64,000 nucleotides of DNA. It comes from Epiperipatus broadwayi (lineage: Eukaryota > Onychophora > Udeonychophora > Euonychophora > Peripatidae). Position 1 is the stretch's first letter, and each line of letters begins with the position of its first letter. Under the pieces are notes generated by a model. That model was not told where the DNA came from, searched no databases, and saw nothing but the letters and a program-made list of their open reading frames with translations. Positions 60,861-64,000 of the stretch are shown piece by piece. The stretch is taken from assembly GCA_028023455.1 (NCBI GenBank), contig JAQFVV010012419.1, positions 684,001-748,000 on the forward strand, given 5' to 3'. The translations under genes were made by a program, and so were the position numbers.

Positions 60861-62842
60861 GGAGAGTAATTTAAAGAAGTTTCTTCAACAGTGTCATAAG
60901 TTATAATTTGGAAAGTCATCTACAATTTTAAAATGCTAATAAGGAAAAAATTGCCAGTATATATTATTATAAATGGAAAAATGGGAAGGATAAAAGTACT
61001 TCGTTATAAGTAATTAAAAAGTGGACTATCATTTATGTAAGAAAATATTTTCACTTTATCTCTACTTTATTTAGACTCAAGGTTTCTGAAAGCGCTAAGC
61101 CATATAACTTTTTAATAAGATTGAGACAACCTTCACTTTTTTGCGTAAAGCACAATCTAAATTACTGAATAGCTTAAAGTAATAGTTTAACTAATAAGAA
61201 GAACCAAACCAAGATCAGAATTATTAACTTTCATGAATTAAGGAAGAGAAGATATAGAACTTTAATATAAACTATAATGGAGATGAAAAGTTGAAGAAAA
61301 TAATTAATGCTATCAAAGTAATTTATACTGTTCAAATTAAAAATATATTATTTAAGGATGGACATTTATAATATTTTATAAAACAACATTAATTGTAATC
61401 AAACAAGTAGAATAATAAATGTTTATTTTTAATTGGTGAATAAAAGTATATAATCAAGATATGTCTTCTATTTAGTCATTATAAGTTTTTATTAAAATAA
61501 GCGTAAAATGGAGAATTCATGAAGAAGAGATAATAAGCTTAAGACTGTTAAATAAATTAAAAATTATACTATGAGAGACTTAATTTCAAGAAACTTATTT
61601 ATGTTTATGATAAGTAAAAGAAATTCTTATACAAAACATAGGATGAAACACAGGATTTAAGTGAAAATAATTTATTAATCAATATTTCAAATAATTAACA
61701 TTTAAATATATGTTTGACTTGGTTATTTAATTACTGATTTCATTAACTTTTATAATAGTTATATATTGAAAAAAATTCTAGCAAGTAAATATGGAAAACT
61801 GTCTCATGAAGTATCTCACAGTGAAAGATTTCAGTTTATTATTGTTGGTGATTATTTTTTAAATGTTGGGTAGAAGATCCTTGGAACCGCTAGTAAACAT
61901 AATAGTTTAAAGTAATAATTTACAAGGAAGGATTGAATATCATATTGAAGCATATGGGAAGGAATCGCAAGGAAAAAAAAAAAACCAATAATTTTTTTTT
62001 CTCTTGGTATTATTTTAAGCAATTGCCAACATTATATTAGTTGTTAAGTTTAATGTTAAATTAATTAAGCTAAATGATTTATGTATTATATTTTCATGTT
62101 TGTTTTAAATTAATAACTTAGGATGAGAATGCAATAAGTGTGAAGGAAAGAGAAGATTGAAAATGGGATAAAACAATACTTTGAGTTTTTATTGTAAGGT
62201 AACAGAATTTAAATTAATTTATTATGTTTTAAAGTATGAAATAATTAATAATCAATTCACTGTTATGATAAAGATCTGAGATATGGTAGTTATAATAATA
62301 TATATAAAAAAATATGATAATGACATTTTAAAGAGCAATATGAAAGGATTAAATGTATAAATGATAAAAGTGTCTAATAAAAAAAAAAAGTTTTGATTTC
62401 AGTTTTAATGTAATAAAGTAAACATTGACGGTTGTCAAATTATATACTTTGTTTTGTAAGACATCATCATTAGATTTGTAAGACAACAATTAATGGGAAG
62501 ATAATATTGTAATATTATTATGCTGGTATGTTGCAAAATGATGGATGCTAGCAATATCCTTGTAGAGTTAGACAAATTATCATTCCAGGACATGATGAAT
62601 GTGTTTAAGTTATACTTTTCTGAAGAACTGATGAAAATAATATAATGAGGTTAGTCTACGTGACATCCATATAAGTAGTTTTGAGACATAATGACATGAG
62701 GAATTTCTATAAAATAAAGATGTTAAGATCCATAAGAGCTTAATGTAAAAGCCTGGTATTAAGGTATCATCAATGTTTGATTAAACATATGGTAAAATGT
62801 AATCTATCATTTATTTCTTGATTAATTTATTCTAAACTTTAG
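60861..62842. other. AT-rich stretch without a supported gene
   Basis: One frame at 62540-62647 (MMDASNILVELDKLSFQDMM and 16 more codons) reads well but has no splice signals. Otherwise nothing seen. Confidence 0.4.
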
Positions 62843-62921
62843 GAGCTTGTAATAATGGCACGACGAGAGTTGATGAATGCCCACAATATTAAAATATATT
62901 ATTGTGATCAGTATAAAAAAG
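62843..62921 (+). CDS. Internal exon of an unknown plus-strand gene
   Basis: The acceptor TTTATTCTAAACTTTAG ends at 62842 and the donor AAAAAG|GTGAGA follows 62921. The 79 nt are fully open in one frame: ELVIMARRELMNAHNIKIYY then CDQYKK, leaving one base (phase 1). Higher GC than the flanks and strong splice sites support a real exon. No partner exon could be found in the window, and the protein is not recognised. It lies on the opposite strand to gene A, so the two are different genes. Confidence 0.55.
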
Positions 62922-64000
62922 GTGAGACCTTACAATCATTTTAAATTTTATTCAAAAACTTTTCATTTTAAATATAATATTAAAACCAACTGCTGTAAAA
63001 TATTTTGTATAAAAAATTAATTAAAAAAAATACGATTTAATTGATGGAATAAATGAATATTTTTAAAATGTATTTCTTATGAAACATATTAATACTGTCA
63101 GTGTGAAGTCACCATTTGGTTGCCTTGGAAATATAAAATTCACAGCTCTGGGAAAATAAAATAATATTTTTATAATTAAATTCAAATATAAATGAAAGAG
63201 ATAAAGTGCTTGTAATTGTTTAGCACTTATTGTAATGATTCTATATAACTTTTCAAAATACAACTATTGTTTTATAATAAGTGGAAAGTTTGCCATGTGT
63301 GACATATCCATAAATAGTCCTTCTCAAAACCTCTGCTTCTAAAATGAAAACATTTAATGACTATTTTAGTAAATAAAATCTACTTGATAATAAATGTTCA
63401 AATATAATCTCTTTTCAAAATGCTTACTTCATGTATATGTCACTACAAATAGATAAGATATAAAAATGTAAATTATTTTTGTTATTAATAAAAATAATTC
63501 AAAGAATTGAAAGGAACAAAAAAATTGTATAGTAAATGAATTTAATAACTTCAAAGTTGTTTTGAATTGAATTTTACTATTTTCATAACTATTATGTTTG
63601 TTATGTACATTATTACAAAGGCTAATGTTTGTTAATTTCATTATAAATAAATGTAAAAATGGACACATTCCATTACATTTAATAATAATCCATTATTTAA
63701 GATTCAGAATTTAGTACCATTACTAAGTATTTTCGTTTTTTGATTCAAGTATTTATTAATATCTCATATAAAAACAAAAAGTTAATCATGTAATCAGTTT
63801 CATGATAATTAAAGACTGGCAATGAAGTGATATTTAATAACATCATGTATTGTATTTCTGATATTAAATTTCAAGGTTTATTTTAATATAATTTTATTAT
63901 TGCTTAAAATATAAAATAATTTCTTGCTGAGTATTAATACATACCACAATAACTTCAATAAGTTAAGACTCAATAACAAAAAGTGAAAAATATTCAAATA
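62922..64000. other. AT-rich stretch, presumably intron
   Basis: Follows the donor at 62922. No second exon, repeat or microsatellite of note was seen up to the window end. Confidence 0.4.

Overview
This window looks like nuclear DNA from an animal, probably an invertebrate. It is very AT-rich (about 70-75 % by eye) and full of microsatellites. Most recognisable coding sequence is transposon-derived. The few host-like coding pieces are short exons with GT/AG splice signals and matching phases. I see no bacterial operons, CRISPR array, rRNA operon or convincing tRNA. The species cannot be named from the sequence. All alignments were done by eye.

Layout. 1-634: last two exons of a cysteine-rich, probably secreted protein. 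635-8170: AT-rich DNA with a possible minus-strand terminal exon (4784-4862), tandem repeats, a CpG-containing promoter-like patch with E-boxes and a YY1-type motif (about 5.4-5.75 kb), a MITE with perfect 28-bp inverted ends (6003-6329) and a decayed minus-strand ORF (6862-7272). 8171-31850: a nested retroelement stack. A Penelope-like element (PLE; reverse transcriptase at 8727, GIY-YIG endonuclease at 15549, 3' tail at 31054-31850) is split by two related Ty3/gypsy-type LTR elements. Gypsy-2 (9366-15548, minus strand) has LTRs of about 2.2 kb and keeps only gag. Gypsy-1 (16175-31053, plus strand) has LTRs of 5.7 and 2.9 kb. Its 5' LTR carries a 2.2-kb DNA transposon with an 8-bp target duplication, and its broken pol carries another PLE tail.

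33980-34864: a Tc1/mariner-like element with TA target duplications and an exon-like ORF inside. 35490-42499: a very large inverted repeat, two arms of about 3.3 kb around a 442-bp spacer. 46134-52059: gypsy-3 (minus strand), with 1.2-kb LTRs, a primer-binding site and pol but no gag. 52.3-55 kb: two non-LTR retrotransposon remnants, a hairpin MITE and a PLE tail. 56.9-59.9 kb: three minus-strand exons whose phases join into one reading frame of an unrecognised protein. 62843-62921: one clean plus-strand exon.

How the parts relate. The order of insertion can be read from the nesting: PLE first, then the gypsy elements, then the DNA transposon in one LTR only. Gypsy-1 and gypsy-2 share gag, the last 300 bp of the LTR and a 3' region with a 5S-rRNA-like stretch, but differ in the rest of the LTR. 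No copy looks autonomous.
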